Source: Sagittula sp048553715 (GTDB taxonomy: Bacteria > Pseudomonadota > Alphaproteobacteria > Rhodobacterales > Rhodobacteraceae). From it: 64,000 bases of DNA. The stretch is from NCBI RefSeq assembly GCF_048553715.1, contig NZ_JBLZNC010000004.1, forward strand, positions 310,001 through 374,000, in the 5' to 3' direction. Position 1 is the stretch's first letter, and the number at the start of each line of letters is the position of its first letter. Made by a program: the position numbers and the translations under genes. Positions 1-6,841 of the stretch are shown piece by piece. The notes below the pieces were generated by a model. That model searched no databases. It was given only the letters and a program-made list of their open reading frames with translations, and was not told the origin of the DNA.

Positions 1-764
1 ATTTTGCGGATGCCGTTCCAGCCGATCAGCGATTTGCAAGGCACCAGCACCCCGGCCGCCTCTTCCTCAAGACCGATCACCGGAAACTGACCGGCCTCTC
101 CCAGCAGGACACGATGGTTGGCGGACAGGATCAGATCGCGTGAGGGGCGGTTGCGCCCGAGGCTTCCCTTGGGCAAGAGCACTGGCGCCTTGTGCCTGTC
201 GTCAGGATCGATCGCACGGCGAGAGCGGTGGACCCAGCGCACCGGCTGCGCGCCATAATCACGCGTCATCACCAGATCACCCTCACGGATCCGCTCGGCC
301 CGGATGGGTCCATCTGCGGTCTCGATCAGCGTCGCGGCATCAAAACAGGCCAAGGTGGCGAAGCTGCTGTAAGCTGCAGGAGACGCATCGCCCTGTTCGC
401 TGGCGCTGACCGTGTAGGCCTGTCCGGGCGTCATCTTTCCGCTGGCGAAATATCCGACCAACCGTCCGCCAATTTCCACACGCTCCAACCAGATGGTCGT
501 GACGCCGTCGAACACGGCATAAAATGCCTCGTCATAGATTTGGCCACTGTCGAGAGCGGTGCCGCCCGCGTCCCTAACGATACCCGTTTGATCCGGATCG
601 CTGCCCACCTCGTCGTTGCTGCCGTCTCCGTCAAAATTGGGGTCATCATCGGTGATATCGATGTAGCGCAAATGCAGTGCCGGATCGAAATCCGCGCGCA
701 AGGTCCAGGAGTTCGACGGCGCATCAAACGTCAACGCATCAGGCGCATAAGCTTCGATAATCAC
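1..764 (-). CDS. Hint-domain protein (C-terminus beyond window edge)
   Basis: The frame opens at a GTG at 764 and runs off the left edge, so 254 residues are visible and the C-terminus is missing. Residues 1-135 form an acidic N-terminal part with an Asp-rich stretch (DDDPNFDGDGSNDEVGSD, about 40-57) that resembles calcium-binding repeats of exported proteins. A Hint (hedgehog/intein-type) domain begins at Cys140 (ACFDAATLIETADG) and retains the later SANHRVLL block with its conserved His. Proteins of this kind are common in Rhodobacteraceae and have no settled function; self-processing is plausible from the domain. No signal peptide is seen. The start is uncertain: a TTG at 776 is the only upstream alternative before a stop, and the ribosome binding site is weak. 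Two more Hint proteins lie further along the window. Confidence 0.8.
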   Translation of the reverse strand, partial: MIIEAYAPDALTFDAPSNSWTLRADFDPALHLRYIDITDDDPNFDGDGSNDEVGSDPDQTGIVRDAGGTALDSGQIYDEAFYAVFDGVTTIWLERVEIGGRLVGYFASGKMTPGQAYTVSASEQGDASPAAYSSFATLACFDAATLIETADGPIRAERIREGDLVMTRDYGAQPVRWVHRSRRAIDPDDRHKAPVLLPKGSLGRNRPSRDLILSANHRVLLGEAGQFPVIGLEEEAAGVLVPCKSLIGWNGIRK

Positions 765-850
765 AACACACCCCAATCACGACGAACGGACGCAATGGGG
801 TGTGCCAGCCGAAGGCCAAGTTGAGGTTAATTCCGCAGGCCAGGGCCCGA

Positions 851-1645
851 TTAAGTATCGCGGTTTTTAAACGCTTCCCACAGATCGGGGCGGCGTTCCT
901 GTGTCAGCGCCTCGGCCTGCTGGCGGCGCCATTTCGCGATTTCGCCGTGGTTGCCGGACAGCAATACGTCCGGCACCTTGCGCCCGTGCCAGTCGCTGGG
1001 GCGGGTGTATTGAGGATGTTCCAAAAGCCCGTCGGAAAAGCTCTCTTCCTCGGTGGATTCCGCATTGCCCAGCACACCTGGCAGCAGACGTACTGTCGCA
1101 TCCAGCATGACCTGCGCGGGCAGCTCGCCCCCCGTCAGCACATAGTCCCCCATCGACACTTCTGTGATGTTGAACTGTTCGATAACCCGCTGGTCCAGCC
1201 CTTCGAACCGGCCACAGATCAGCGTGGCCCCGGGGCGTTGTGCCAGATCCCGCGCCATGCCTTGGGTAAAGGGGCGACCACGGGGACTGAGATAAATCAG
1301 CGGAGCCGCGCGATGCTGGGTCGCGCGGGCGGTTTCAATCGCGGCGGCCATCACGTCGGGCCGCAATACCATGCCAGCGCCGCCACCCGTCGGGGTGTCG
1401 TCGACATTACGGTGTTTGCCCTCTCCGAATTCGCGCAAGGGGACGGTCTGCAATTGCCAGCGCCCTTCCTTCAGTGCCTTGCCCGTCAGCGACAGGCCGA
1501 GGATGCCGGGAAAGGCCTCGGGGAACAGGGTGATGACCTGCGCGCGCCACGCGCGGGCAAGCTCGGGCGCCTGTTCCATCAGATCGCGGGGTTTCAGCGT
1601 CGGGCGGATGGTCTTGCGACCGTGGGATTTCGGAGTGTTCGACAT
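851..1645 (-). CDS. trmD: tRNA (guanine-N1-)-methyltransferase TrmD
   Basis: TrmD uses S-adenosylmethionine to methylate N1 of G37 next to the anticodon of tRNAs and so limits +1 frameshifting. The 264-aa product shows the SPOUT trefoil-knot signatures: VITLFPEAFPG near the N-terminus, GGGAGMVLRPD, ICGRFEGLDQRV, then MGDYVLTGGELPA, followed by PGVLGNAES and HPQYTRPSDWHG. The ATG at 1645 is preferred over an in-frame start at 1750 because AAGGCAGG lies just before it and because the extra 35 residues look like intergenic translation. The roughly 30 residues before the core are a short extension. The gene lies in the rpsP-rimM-trmD cluster, but an unknown membrane-protein gene separates it from rimM. 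Confidence 0.97.
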   Translation of the reverse strand: MSNTPKSHGRKTIRPTLKPRDLMEQAPELARAWRAQVITLFPEAFPGILGLSLTGKALKEGRWQLQTVPLREFGEGKHRNVDDTPTGGGAGMVLRPDVMAAAIETARATQHRAAPLIYLSPRGRPFTQGMARDLAQRPGATLICGRFEGLDQRVIEQFNITEVSMGDYVLTGGELPAQVMLDATVRLLPGVLGNAESTEEESFSDGLLEHPQYTRPSDWHGRKVPDVLLSGNHGEIAKWRRQQAEALTQERRPDLWEAFKNRDT

Positions 1646-1686
1646 GGGGCCTGCCTTAGCCCGAGCTGGCCGCAGGGGGCAAGCGG

Positions 1687-2253
1687 CTATGACGCGCTCA
1701 GATGCAAGTGATCCCGCAGCGCCAATACGGCATCGGGCCTGCGGAAACACTGGGCGAGGCGGCTGGCCTCTGATGCGGGCAGCTCCAGCACGCGGCGCAG
1801 CGTGTACAGCGTCGCCAGCTGGTGCAGGTCCATGGCATCACTGGTGGGCATATGCAGCGCGTCATAACAGCGGCGGATCACACCATCGACACTGTAGACC
1901 AAATAGGGGGCATCAGTTGAGGGCTGTGCGCTGTGCCAAAGGCTGCGTTCAACGGTTTGTCGCAGGATGTATTCAGACGGCAGATCCGCTGGCAGGCGGC
2001 GCAACGCGGTCACGCGGCGCAGACGTTGGCCAGCCCACGCGCCACGACGGCCCGAAACACCGGCACGCAACGCGGTAAGCCCACCGGCAAAGGCAAGGTA
2101 GATCACGCCATGGCCCGCGCCAAACAGCCCCACAGCCGCAGCAGGGGCGAGAGCGATGCTGCAATACATCGTGCGGCGAACTCTGTGATCCAAACCCATT
2201 ACCCAACAAAACGGAATCGCTTTGACGTAGGGTGACGCGGGAAGATGGCGCAT
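1687..2253 (-). CDS. Unknown membrane-associated protein between rimM and trmD
   Basis: I do not recognise this 188-aa protein. It sits between rimM and trmD on the same strand, 41 bp before trmD and 88 bp after rimM, and fills what would otherwise be a long gap. One hydrophobic stretch near residues 27-65 (CSIALAPAAAVGLFGAG onward) may form one hairpin or two membrane helices. The C-terminal two thirds are Arg- and Leu-rich and probably cytoplasmic. The start is uncertain: ATG codons at 2316, 2253 and 2199 are all in frame and none has a clear ribosome binding site. I chose 2253, which keeps the basic N-terminus before the hydrophobic segment. It could be a lineage-specific accessory gene with no role in translation. 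Confidence 0.6.
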   Translation of the reverse strand: MRHLPASPYVKAIPFCWVMGLDHRVRRTMYCSIALAPAAAVGLFGAGHGVIYLAFAGGLTALRAGVSGRRGAWAGQRLRRVTALRRLPADLPSEYILRQTVERSLWHSAQPSTDAPYLVYSVDGVIRRCYDALHMPTSDAMDLHQLATLYTLRRVLELPASEASRLAQCFRRPDAVLALRDHLHLSAS

Positions 2254-2341
2254 TAAAGGCCCTGTTTGCCCTGTCTCGCCGAAATCCGGCGAGGCGTGGA
2301 AACAGTGAGCTGCCATGCGCCGTTTTGGCGCGATATAGGGG

Positions 2342-2863
2342 TTAGTCCAGCAAGCCCTCTGGCGGATCGGCGACAATCCGACCCGCAGCCAGATCGACAG
2401 TCGGCACACAGGCGAGTGTGAACGGCAGCAGAACAGTGCGCGACTGGCCGGGGCGCAAAAGCTCCAGCAGGTCAGCGGCCCCGTGGTTGTGCACGGCTTT
2501 GACCCGTCCCAGCGCCGCGCCGCCGGTGTCAAAGACCTCCAGCCCGATCAGGTCCGCGTGGTAGTATTCGTCATCAGGCAGCGAGGGCAGGCGATCGCGC
2601 GGCGCAAACAGCCGCACACCTTTGAGCGTGTCTGCCTGTTCCTTGGTCGCGATACCGGACATGCGCGCGGCAAACCCCTGTTTGACCTCGCGGGTGATGG
2701 TCAGATCATACTGGGCACCGTTGTCGCCGGTTAGCGGTGTGTAGTCCGCAATTGCCAAGGGATCGGTGGTAAAGCTCTTCAGCCGGACCTCACCTTGCAC
2801 GCCAAAGGCACCGGCAATCGCGCCAACGCAGATCTGGTCCTCTGGGTCGTTCCCGTCGTGCAT
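2342..2863 (-). CDS. rimM: 16S rRNA processing / ribosome maturation factor RimM
   Basis: RimM binds ribosomal protein S19 in the 30S head and helps late maturation of 16S rRNA. The 173-aa product has the usual two parts: an N-terminal RimM barrel (CVGAIAGAFGVQGEVRLKSF, residues about 12-31) and a C-terminal PRC-barrel (DEYYHADLIGLEVFDTGG onward, from about 97). AAGGA lies 9 bp before the ATG. The gene follows a 46-aa membrane peptide gene by 10 bp. A strong hairpin terminator lies between rpsP and this pair, so rimM is probably expressed by read-through or from its own promoter. Confidence 0.96.
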   Translation of the reverse strand: MHDGNDPEDQICVGAIAGAFGVQGEVRLKSFTTDPLAIADYTPLTGDNGAQYDLTITREVKQGFAARMSGIATKEQADTLKGVRLFAPRDRLPSLPDDEYYHADLIGLEVFDTGGAALGRVKAVHNHGAADLLELLRPGQSRTVLLPFTLACVPTVDLAAGRIVADPPEGLLD

Positions 2864-2873
2864 CCGCTTATCC

Positions 2874-3014
2874 TTATCTTACCTGACACAGGCCAGCGCC
2901 TGCCCATGTGCCATTGGCCGCTGCGCACAGCGTCTTTTGCTGACTTCGTTCGTAAAATACGCCGGATATGAAGGCGGCGACAAGGACAACAACAAGGCGG
3001 ATCAATCGAAACAT
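2874..3014 (-). CDS. Small membrane peptide, 46 aa, between rpsP and rimM
   Basis: A short frame from ATG 3014 to TAA 2874 encodes 46 residues. It begins MFRLIRLVVVLVAAFISGVF, a basic N-terminus followed by a single transmembrane helix, then YERSQQK and a short tail containing two cysteines (Cys30 and Cys43) and ending CQVR. This layout, one helix then a small Cys-containing tail, looks like a genuine single-pass protein and not random translation, and the stop is only 10 bp before rimM. I recall similar unnamed short proteins in this position in other Rhodobacteraceae but cannot check this here. The ribosome binding site is weak. The function is unknown; the two cysteines could form a periplasmic disulfide. 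Confidence 0.6.
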   Translation of the reverse strand: MFRLIRLVVVLVAAFISGVFYERSQQKTLCAAANGTWAGAGLCQVR

Positions 3015-3072
3015 GGACGTGGGTGTGCCATGTGGCGCGATGTTGCGCCAGATCCCAATTGCACCAAAGAAA

Positions 3073-3106
3073 GCGCCCCGACCTCCGCAAGGGGATGTCG
3101 GGGCGC
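3073..3106 (-). terminator. Rho-independent terminator after rpsP
   Basis: A perfect 10-bp stem (GCGCCCCGAC / GTCGGGGCGC) with a 14-nt loop is followed, on the minus strand, by a T-rich TTTCTTTGG. It lies 60 bp beyond the rpsP stop and before the 46-aa gene and rimM, so it should end or attenuate the rpsP transcript. Confidence 0.75.
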
Positions 3107-3165
3107 CAAAGCCTGCCCCTGGTGGGCAAAGACAGGCGGCACAGCCTCGCTACGCGAGGATGATC

Positions 3166-3540
3166 TTATTCAGCGGACTCTTCTGCTGCGGCTTCGGCGG
3201 CTTCTGCTGCCTTGGCTGCTTTCTCTTCAGCGCGGTCCTGAGCTTTCTTGCCCGGCTTTGCTTTCTGCGGGTTGTTGCGCTCTTTCTTTTCGACGACGCC
3301 AGCGGCTTCGAGGAAACGGGACACGCGGTCGGTGGGCTGTGCGCCCTCACCCAGCCAGTACTGAACGCGCTCCATGTCCATTTTCACGCGCTCTTCGCTG
3401 TCTTTGGGCAGCAGCGGGTTGTAGGTGCCCAGCTTCTCGATGAAGCGGCCATCGCGCGGCATGCGCGAGTCAGCCGCAACGATGCGGTAGAAGGGGCGCT
3501 TTTTGGAGCCACCACGGGCAAGACGGATTTTAACGGCCAT
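3166..3540 (-). CDS. rpsP: 30S ribosomal protein S16
   Basis: S16 is a small-subunit protein that binds 16S rRNA and is needed for 30S assembly. The first 80 or so residues are the conserved S16 fold, starting MAVKIRLARGGSKKRPFYRI and including DGRFIEKLGTYNPLL and the RVQYWLGEGAQPTDRV motif. The last 40 residues form a Lys/Ala/Glu-rich tail typical of alphaproteobacterial S16, giving 124 aa. AAGGAG lies upstream of the ATG at a normal distance. It follows chorismate mutase and the acetyltransferase array, and its transcript has a terminator hairpin downstream. Confidence 0.98.
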   Translation of the reverse strand: MAVKIRLARGGSKKRPFYRIVAADSRMPRDGRFIEKLGTYNPLLPKDSEERVKMDMERVQYWLGEGAQPTDRVSRFLEAAGVVEKKERNNPQKAKPGKKAQDRAEEKAAKAAEAAEAAAEESAE

Positions 3541-3587
3541 TGTATTTCTCCTTGATCTGAATGGCGTGTCCGGACGATCGGTCCGGG

Positions 3588-3893
3588 TTAGGCTTGGTGT
3601 TCCTTATGGTGTCGGATCACCTCCTGAATGATGAAATTCAGGAATTTCTTGGCGAAGGCGGGGTCGAGGTCGGCCCGTTTCGCAAGGTCTTCGAGCCGCG
3701 CGATCTGCGTTTCTTCACGCGCGGGGTCGGAGGGCGGGAGGTCATGGGCGGCTTTCAGCGCGCCCACGGCCTGCGTATGTTTGAACCGCTCGCCCAGCGT
3801 ATAGACGAGGATCGCATCTAGCCGGTCGATGGATTCGCGGTGCTCCTTCAGGATCTGGGCCGCGCGGGTAACGTCATTGGGTGCGTCAGTCAA
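3588..3893 (-). CDS. Chorismate mutase, AroQ class
   Basis: Chorismate mutase converts chorismate to prephenate for phenylalanine and tyrosine synthesis. The 101-aa product is a stand-alone all-helical AroQ domain: HRESIDRLDAILVYTLGERF carries the first active-site arginines, FKHTQAVGALKA the central Lys, and PPSDPAREETQI the Asp/Arg/Glu part. No ATG or GTG exists at the natural beginning. A TTG at 3893, overlapping the upstream acetyltransferase stop by 8 bp, is the best start, giving LTDAPNDVTRAAQ at the N-terminus. The overlap suggests coupling to the acetyltransferase gene. A chorismate mutase next to rpsP is common in Rhodobacteraceae. Confidence 0.88.
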   Translation of the reverse strand: MTDAPNDVTRAAQILKEHRESIDRLDAILVYTLGERFKHTQAVGALKAAHDLPPSDPAREETQIARLEDLAKRADLDPAFAKKFLNFIIQEVIRHHKEHQA

Positions 3894-4488
3894 TTGCAAA
3901 GCCTTTCGGTTTGAACAGCGGGTCCTGATAGTGCGCGATTTCCATATCCACGCCATGGCCGGTCTGGCCGCGCAGTTGCTCCAGCGTGGGATGGCGATAG
4001 ACCGCATCACTGCCATCGATGGACGGGGCATTGTGGTCTTTGACACAGCCCAGACGTTCCGCCAGCCGGATGGAATCGAGATTCTTCGGATCGATGTAGG
4101 ACACGGCGGTCTCCCAGCCCATGTCCTGATAGAGATGCCGGCGCACGCGGTCGGTCGCCTCCAAGGCGTAGCCCTTTCCGGCGCGGTCGGGCCAGATGAT
4201 CCACGCGATTTCCCGTTCGGGCCATTTCGCCGGAAACCAGCCCCCGGCCATGCCGACGGTTTCATCCGTGCCCTTGAGGTGGATCATCCACATGCCAAAG
4301 CCGCGAATGTCCCAATGGCCGATTTCCGCCGCATACAGCATCCACGCCTCATAGGCGTTCAACGGCCCGCCCATGAAACGCGAGCGGTAGGATGCGAAGG
4401 TGGCCTTGAAATCGGGGTAATCCTGCGGCTGCGGGGCGCGCAACTGCAGACGTTTGGTGTCCAGAACGGGGATATCGACAAGGCTCAT
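3886..4488 (-). CDS. GNAT family N-acetyltransferase (array copy 1)
   Basis: A 200-aa GNAT acetyltransferase of the RimJ/RimL type (Acetyltransf_3). It shares with its four neighbours an N-terminal TKRLQLRAP motif, SRFMGGPLN, GHWDIRGFGMW and, for acetyl-CoA pyrophosphate binding, RAGKGYALEA (about residues 102-111). A conserved ending, SYIDPKNLDSIRLAERLG followed by VYRHP, resembles that of copy 5. It is some 25-30 residues longer at the C-terminus than copies 3 and 4. The ATG overlaps the stop of copy 2 (ATGA), and the stop overlaps the chorismate mutase start. The substrate is unknown; the family acetylates ribosomal protein N-termini, antibiotics or small amines. Confidence 0.92.
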   Translation of the reverse strand: MSLVDIPVLDTKRLQLRAPQPQDYPDFKATFASYRSRFMGGPLNAYEAWMLYAAEIGHWDIRGFGMWMIHLKGTDETVGMAGGWFPAKWPEREIAWIIWPDRAGKGYALEATDRVRRHLYQDMGWETAVSYIDPKNLDSIRLAERLGCVKDHNAPSIDGSDAVYRHPTLEQLRGQTGHGVDMEIAHYQDPLFKPKGFAID

Positions 4489-5084
4489 GCGGCATCCCCC
4501 TTGGCGTGGCGCCAGACAAACAGCGCATCGTCGTCCAAAGCGGCCTCGGCTGTGGCATCACGGCGCGCGCCTGCGCGTTTCATCAGCCGGTTGCCCCGAT
4601 CATTGTCAGAGGCCACGTAGCTGACAACGCTGTCCCATTTCAGCGCCTCAAACGCATGGTCGCGCGCAGCTTCAAGCGCTTCGAGCGCGTAACCATGGCC
4701 TTCAGCGCTTTCGCCGATGAATATGCCCAGCTCGGGTTCCGGATCGTCCCAGTCATAGCCCAGCAGAACAAAGCCCGCCGTCGGCGTTGTGGCGGCGTCT
4801 ATGGTCCACAGGCCATGGCCGTGCAGCATCCAGCAGGCGACGTAGTTGGTGAAATCGCCCCAGGCTTCCTTGCGGGTGTAGGGGCCATCCATAAAGATCG
4901 CCCGGTCCGAGGTCATGATCTCGGCGTAGGCCTTGAAGTCATAGACACGCGGGCCGCGCAGTTGCAGGCGGCGCGTGTCGATCACGGGCACCTTGCCCCC
5001 CATGCGCGCAGCCACGCGGGCGGCTGGACCGGGGCGGTGCGTCTCGCAGGGGGCTTTGGACGTATGGCGGTCGGCTCCGGTCAC
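4485..5084 (-). CDS. GNAT family N-acetyltransferase (array copy 2)
   Basis: A 199-aa GNAT protein of the same RimJ/RimL type. Visible motifs are DTRRLQLRGPRVYDF, DRAIFMDGPYTRKEAWGDF, and the acetyl-CoA loop ESAEGHGYALEALEA. The C-terminus reads SYVASDNDRGNRLMKRAGA then FVWRH. The start is taken as the GTG at 5084, which overlaps the stop of copy 3 as GTGA. An ATG at 5108 would overlap copy 3 by 28 bp, and an ATG at 5003 would leave a shorter N-terminus just before VPVIDTRRL. If the GTG is right, about 30 Arg/Gly/Ala-rich residues precede the fold. The substrate is unknown. Confidence 0.88.
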   Translation of the reverse strand: MTGADRHTSKAPCETHRPGPAARVAARMGGKVPVIDTRRLQLRGPRVYDFKAYAEIMTSDRAIFMDGPYTRKEAWGDFTNYVACWMLHGHGLWTIDAATTPTAGFVLLGYDWDDPEPELGIFIGESAEGHGYALEALEAARDHAFEALKWDSVVSYVASDNDRGNRLMKRAGARRDATAEAALDDDALFVWRHAKGDAA

Positions 5085-5590
5085 GGGCGGGCCTCCGGAT
5101 GACGCCACAGGTGGACAGGTTTGCCCAAAAGGGTGGTTTCACGTTCGGGCTGGGCGCCCAGTTTCAGCGCAACGCCCTGTGCCGCGCCGTTGTCGGGGTG
5201 GATAAAGGAGGCCAGCCGGTTCAGCCCGTGCGCTTCCCACGCCCAAAGACGGGCGGCGCGCATGGCTTCGGTCCCCAAACCCTGACTTTCAAGCTTGGCA
5301 TCAAAGATATGGCAGGTCAGTTCGGGCTCTTCCCACATCACATGGTTCAAAAGGCCGGTGCGGCCGATGACACGGCCTGCCTGCGTGATGGTGAACATGC
5401 CGTAGCCGCGCAGACCCCAATGGCCGAATTGGCCCAGAAACCCGCGCCACATGTCGAAACGATCCTCGCGCGGACCTCCGACAAAGCGCGCCCGGTCGGA
5501 GGACATGAACGCGGCCACGGCGTCAAAGTCCTCTTCCTCGGGGGTGCGCAGGACCAGCCGGTCCGTGGTGATCGAGATATGCGCCTTCAC
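5081..5590 (-). CDS. GNAT family N-acetyltransferase (array copy 3)
   Basis: A 169-aa GNAT protein. Its motifs parallel those of the neighbours: TTDRLVLRTPEEEDFDA, DRARFVGGPREDRFDMW, GHWGLRGYGMF, the acetyl-CoA loop KLESQGLGTEAMRAA, then SFIHPDNGAAQGVALKLGA and LWRHP. The start codon is a GTG at 5590 that overlaps the stop of copy 4 (GTGA), and its own stop overlaps the GTG of copy 2, so translation is probably coupled. The substrate is unknown. The acetyl-CoA loop has Ser-Gln-Gly where the other copies have Gly-Xaa-Gly. Confidence 0.92.
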   Translation of the reverse strand: MKAHISITTDRLVLRTPEEEDFDAVAAFMSSDRARFVGGPREDRFDMWRGFLGQFGHWGLRGYGMFTITQAGRVIGRTGLLNHVMWEEPELTCHIFDAKLESQGLGTEAMRAARLWAWEAHGLNRLASFIHPDNGAAQGVALKLGAQPERETTLLGKPVHLWRHPEARP

Positions 5591-6117
5591 AGGACCGCCT
5601 CCGGTCCGGGGTGACGCCAGAGTTCGTCCTCGCCCATTGCGACGTTGACATATGTGCGTTCGTACACCGCGCCCAGCCGCGCGGCGAGCCGTTTGGACCG
5701 CTCGTTCGACGGCACGATATTCGACGTCAACGTGGCGAGTTTCAGATCCTCATAGGCATAGCGGCGCACCCGTTGGGCGGCCTCGAAGGCGACGCCGCGC
5801 CCCTCGAAGCCGTCAAACACAACCCAGCCGATTTCCGGCTCGGGCCAGCCTTCGGGGTTCCAGATGCCGCAGATGCCACAGGGCTGCCCGCTGGCCCGAT
5901 CCACCACGGTGAAATAGCCGTAACCGTGCCAATGCCAGTGTCCGACGTTCAGTGTGAACCAGCGCCACGCATCGCCACGGTTGTCTTCGCCGCCGAAACC
6001 GGCGCTGCGGATCGGGTCCATGAGAAAGCGGATCACATGGTCGGCGTCGCCTTTCTCCGGCGCGCGGATGATCAGGTTTTCGGTTTCCAGGACGGGCGCG
6101 AAGGGGACGAGTGTCAT
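5587..6117 (-). CDS. GNAT family N-acetyltransferase (array copy 4)
   Basis: A 176-aa GNAT protein. Motifs: LETENLIIRAPEKGDADHV, a GFGGEDNRGDAWRWF block in place of the usual FMGGP, GHWHWHGYGYFTV, the acetyl-CoA loop FEGRGVAFEAAQRV, then SNIVPSNERSKRLAARLGA and LWRHP. The ATG at 6117 overlaps the stop of copy 5 (ATGA). It differs most from the others in the first substrate-facing loop. The substrate is unknown. Confidence 0.92.
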   Translation of the reverse strand: MTLVPFAPVLETENLIIRAPEKGDADHVIRFLMDPIRSAGFGGEDNRGDAWRWFTLNVGHWHWHGYGYFTVVDRASGQPCGICGIWNPEGWPEPEIGWVVFDGFEGRGVAFEAAQRVRRYAYEDLKLATLTSNIVPSNERSKRLAARLGAVYERTYVNVAMGEDELWRHPGPEAVL

Positions 6118-6647
6118 GCGTAGGCCTCCGGGCTGCCGTCGGTGTCCAGCGCATGGCGGTAAACGACGGTGTCAGAGGCGGTCTCGCCCGCAGGCAGCGC
6201 CGCCTGTGGATCGTGGATCGCGCCAAGGCGTTCGGCCAGCGCGATGGAGCGGCTGTTGGCGGGATCAATGTAGGACACGACTGTCGTGTGACCCTGTTCC
6301 GCCGCCCAGTTGCGCGCGGCCAAGGCGGCCTCAAAGGCGTAGCCCTGACCTTCGGCTTGCGCCAGCAGGGTCCAGCCCAGCTCAAGCTCCGGGAAGTGCG
6401 GGGGTTTGAACAGGCCGATCTGGCCGAGGAATTGGCCGTCGCGGTCTTCGATCCCCCATGGGCCGTGGCCCAGAAGATCCCACATGGCGACCTCGGAGGC
6501 GATCCAGCGCCACGCGTCCTTGCGTGACACCGGCCCGCCCATGAACCGCGCACGATCTGTCGCGAACAGGTCACAGAGCGCGTCGAGATCGTCCATCGTG
6601 TGGGCGCGCAGCGTCAGGCGCGGGGTGGTTAATGTCGGTGCGGGCAT
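6114..6647 (-). CDS. GNAT family N-acetyltransferase (array copy 5, first in array)
   Basis: A 177-aa GNAT protein and the promoter-proximal member of the five-gene array. Motifs: LTTPRLTLRAHTMDDLDAL, DRARFMGGPVSRKDAWRW, the acetyl-CoA loop AQAEGQGYAFEAALAA, then SYIDPANSRSIALAERLGA and VYRHA. The ATG at 6647 is chosen because AAGGAA lies 10 bp upstream; an in-frame start at 6722 would add a basic, low-complexity leader with no ribosome binding site. The gene lies about 195 bp downstream of ffh on the same strand. The substrate is unknown. Confidence 0.9.
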   Translation of the reverse strand: MPAPTLTTPRLTLRAHTMDDLDALCDLFATDRARFMGGPVSRKDAWRWIASEVAMWDLLGHGPWGIEDRDGQFLGQIGLFKPPHFPELELGWTLLAQAEGQGYAFEAALAARNWAAEQGHTTVVSYIDPANSRSIALAERLGAIHDPQAALPAGETASDTVVYRHALDTDGSPEAYA

Positions 6648-6798
6648 CAGGCCGTTCCTTCGGGCCGCATGAGGCGCACGGCTGCCGCGCACGCGAGGGG
6701 CGTCGCGGCGGGCCGTGTGCAAGGCGGTGTGTGAGGGAAGGGATGCAGCATGACAGTCCGGGCGCGGTGCTTTGGGGTTGGTCGGATGCCTCCGGCGG

Positions 6799-6820
6799 AG
6801 GTATTTGAACCAAGAAAAAG
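6799..6820. repeat. Short intergenic repeat-like element, copy A
   Basis: The intergenic sequence between ffh and the GNAT array contains AGGTATTTGAACCAAGAAAA, preceded by a GCCTCCGGCGGAGG inverted repeat. A close relative of the AGGTATTT...CCAAG.AAAAG part recurs at 56904-56924 in another intergenic gap. It looks like a dispersed short element, but only two copies are visible. Confidence 0.35.
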
Positions 6821-6841
6821 CCTCGGGCGCGTTAACCTTTC

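Noticed and set aside
2779..3129. A 116-codon minus-strand frame between rpsP and rimM
   Set aside because: It overlaps the 46-aa membrane peptide in another frame, crosses the terminator hairpin, and has an Arg/Cys-rich composition typical of chance frames.
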